Shown piece after piece: positions 7,061-7,435 of a DNA stretch of 7,435 nt. The notes beneath the pieces are model-generated. The model worked only from the letters and a program-made list of their open reading frames with translations. It did not search any database and was not told where the DNA came from. Source of the DNA: an uncultured Muribaculaceae bacterium (GTDB lineage Bacteria; Bacteroidota; Bacteroidia; Bacteroidales; Muribaculaceae). The position numbers and the translations under genes were made by a program. Every line of letters starts with the position of its first letter. Positions within the stretch are counted from its first letter, which is position 1. The DNA lies in assembly GCA_910578665.1 (NCBI GenBank), contig CAJTQU010000039.1, positions 1-7,435 on the forward strand. The letters run 5' to 3'.

Positions 7061-7142
7061 GCCCTGATGGCGGAATCGGTAGACGCGTCGGTCTCAAACA
7101 CCGATGGAGCAATCCGTGCCGGTTCGACCCCGGCTCAGGGTA
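7061..7142 (+). tRNA. tRNA-Leu (anticodon CAA)
   Basis: The full cloverleaf can be folded by eye. The acceptor stem GCCCTGA (7061-7067) pairs with TCAGGGT (7135-7141); the first pair is a G-U wobble and the discriminator is A7142. The anticodon stem TCGGT/ACCGA encloses the loop CTCAAAC with anticodon CAA at 7095-7097, which decodes UUG. A 13-nt variable region (7105-7117, with GGA/TCC pairing) is the long class II arm expected of leucine tRNAs. The T arm is GCCGG-TTCGACC-CCGGC (7118-7134). The 3' CCA is not encoded (CGA follows A7142), so it must be added after transcription. Confidence 0.95.
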
Positions 7143-7144
7143 CG

Positions 7145-7186
7145 AATAATGGCTGGAAACCAATGGTTTCCAGCCATTATTTTTTC
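7145..7186 (+). terminator. Intrinsic terminator of tRNA-Leu
   Basis: A perfect 17-bp stem (AATAATGGCTGGAAACC at 7145-7161 with its complement at 7165-7181) and a 3-nt loop are followed by a run of T residues (to 7185). It begins 2 nt after the tRNA discriminator base. It probably also ends any transcript reading through from the amylase gene. Confidence 0.9.
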
Positions 7187-7198
7187 ATAGCGCGCTAT
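7187..7198. repeat. 12-bp perfect palindrome between the tRNA terminator and the IS
   Basis: ATAGCGCGCTAT is a perfect palindrome directly after the terminator T-run and before the presumed IS end. It may be a protein-binding or insertion-target site, or chance; no function can be assigned. Confidence 0.3.
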
Positions 7199-7214
7199 TT
7201 GGGATAATAGAGTT

Positions 7215-7237
7215 ATGCAACCAAAATTTTGGCGCAT
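7215..7237. repeat. Dyad near the end of the ISL3-type element
   Basis: CCAAAATTTTGG (7221-7232) is a perfect 12-bp palindrome. It is extended outward by ATGC (7215-7218) and GCAT (7234-7237) across small bulges. It lies 17 nt beyond the transposase stop, in the stretch where the terminal inverted repeat of the element should be. It might belong to that end or act as a read-through barrier. The exact IS boundary and its target duplication cannot be set without the other end. Confidence 0.4.
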
Positions 7238-7253
7238 GGTAATAAACCTGTGT

Positions 7254-7435
7254 TTAAGCGTAGATTTTGCAAAGTCGGAAGATGAAAAATTTAGTGTCGT
7301 TTACGCCGTGTAGTTTGGCTCTGAATGCCTTGATTTTTGAGTTGATCGATTCGGCAGATGCGTTTGTTGAGCGGTTGTCAAAGAAGTTGAGTATCTCGCC
7401 GGCGTGCTCATAAAATGTGGCTGCGATGGTATTGA
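7254..7435 (-). CDS. ISL3-family transposase, C-terminal fragment (runs off the window)
   Basis: Reading the minus strand from the window edge to the TAA at 7254-7256 gives 59 residues with no stop. The sequence includes NFFDNRSTNASAES, then INSKIKAFRAKLHGV, FFIFRLCKIYA and the stop. This is the conserved end of the ISL3-family DDE transposase domain. The Glu in NASAES, followed by NxKIKAF, corresponds to the third acidic residue of the DDE triad. The 5' part of the gene lies beyond 7435, so completeness of the element cannot be judged. The element sits just past the tRNA-Leu terminator and is transcribed towards it. The visible reading frame has no disruption. The family call rests on a remembered motif, not a search. 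Confidence 0.8.
   Translation of the reverse strand, partial: NTIAATFYEHAGEILNFFDNRSTNASAESINSKIKAFRAKLHGVNDTKFFIFRLCKIYA

Larger units (their letters stand above)
7199..7435 (-). mobile_element. End of an ISL3-family insertion sequence (partial)
   Basis: The transposase fragment plus about 55 bp of non-coding DNA up to the tRNA terminator region mark the 3' end of an insertion sequence. The left boundary given here is approximate: the terminal inverted repeat could not be identified without its partner. Insertion directly after a terminator would leave the tRNA gene intact. Confidence 0.6.

Noticed and set aside
7143..7145. Encoded CCA end of tRNA-Leu
   Set aside because: The bases after the discriminator are CGA, so the CCA tail is not genomically encoded.

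Overview
The window looks like a chromosomal segment of a Bacteroidales bacterium. Three promoters match the Bacteroidetes consensus (TTG or TTTG, exactly 20 bp, then TAnnTTTG), ahead of the first oxidoreductase gene, the fic gene and the tRNA gene. Recognisable Shine-Dalgarno sequences are absent, and the encoded families (CoA-disulfide reductase/rhodanese/TusA/DsrE fusion, MsrAB fusion, cytoplasmic GH13 amylase) are common in gut Bacteroidales. Assignment to a genus is not possible by eye; moderate GC is compatible with Muribaculaceae-like or Bacteroides-like hosts.

Layout. 130-2571 (+): one large four-domain sulfur-redox enzyme. 2572-2839: intergenic region with a long perfect hairpin, then a dyad overlapping the promoter of the next gene. 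2840-4144 (+): Fic-domain AMP-transferase with an N-terminal inhibitory motif and a C-terminal winged helix, visibly AT-richer than its neighbours. 4145-4210: convergent gap holding a second, nearly identical copy of the dyad. 4211-5269 (-): MsrA-MsrB fusion with an export signal. 5270-5529: divergent promoter region with no clear consensus promoter. 5530-6984 (+): cytoplasmic alpha-amylase. 7061-7142 (+): tRNA-Leu(CAA) with a perfect promoter and strong terminator. 7254-7435 (-): the C-terminal end of an ISL3-family transposase running off the window.

How the parts relate. The first enzyme (low-molecular-weight disulfide/persulfide handling) and MsrAB (methionine sulfoxide repair) both belong to thiol and oxidative-stress physiology, but they are separate transcription units on opposite strands. 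The amylase and tRNA are unrelated housekeeping or metabolic units.

The most interesting structure is around fic. A 35-bp dyad (32/35 identical between copies) brackets the gene. The upstream copy places the -33 promoter element in its loop and its right arm in the promoter spacer, so it is probably an operator. Because the Fic protein carries its own DNA-binding-type winged helix, the simplest model is an autoregulated, self-inhibited AMPylator with two binding sites. This is inference, testable by binding assays and by searching for the repeat elsewhere.
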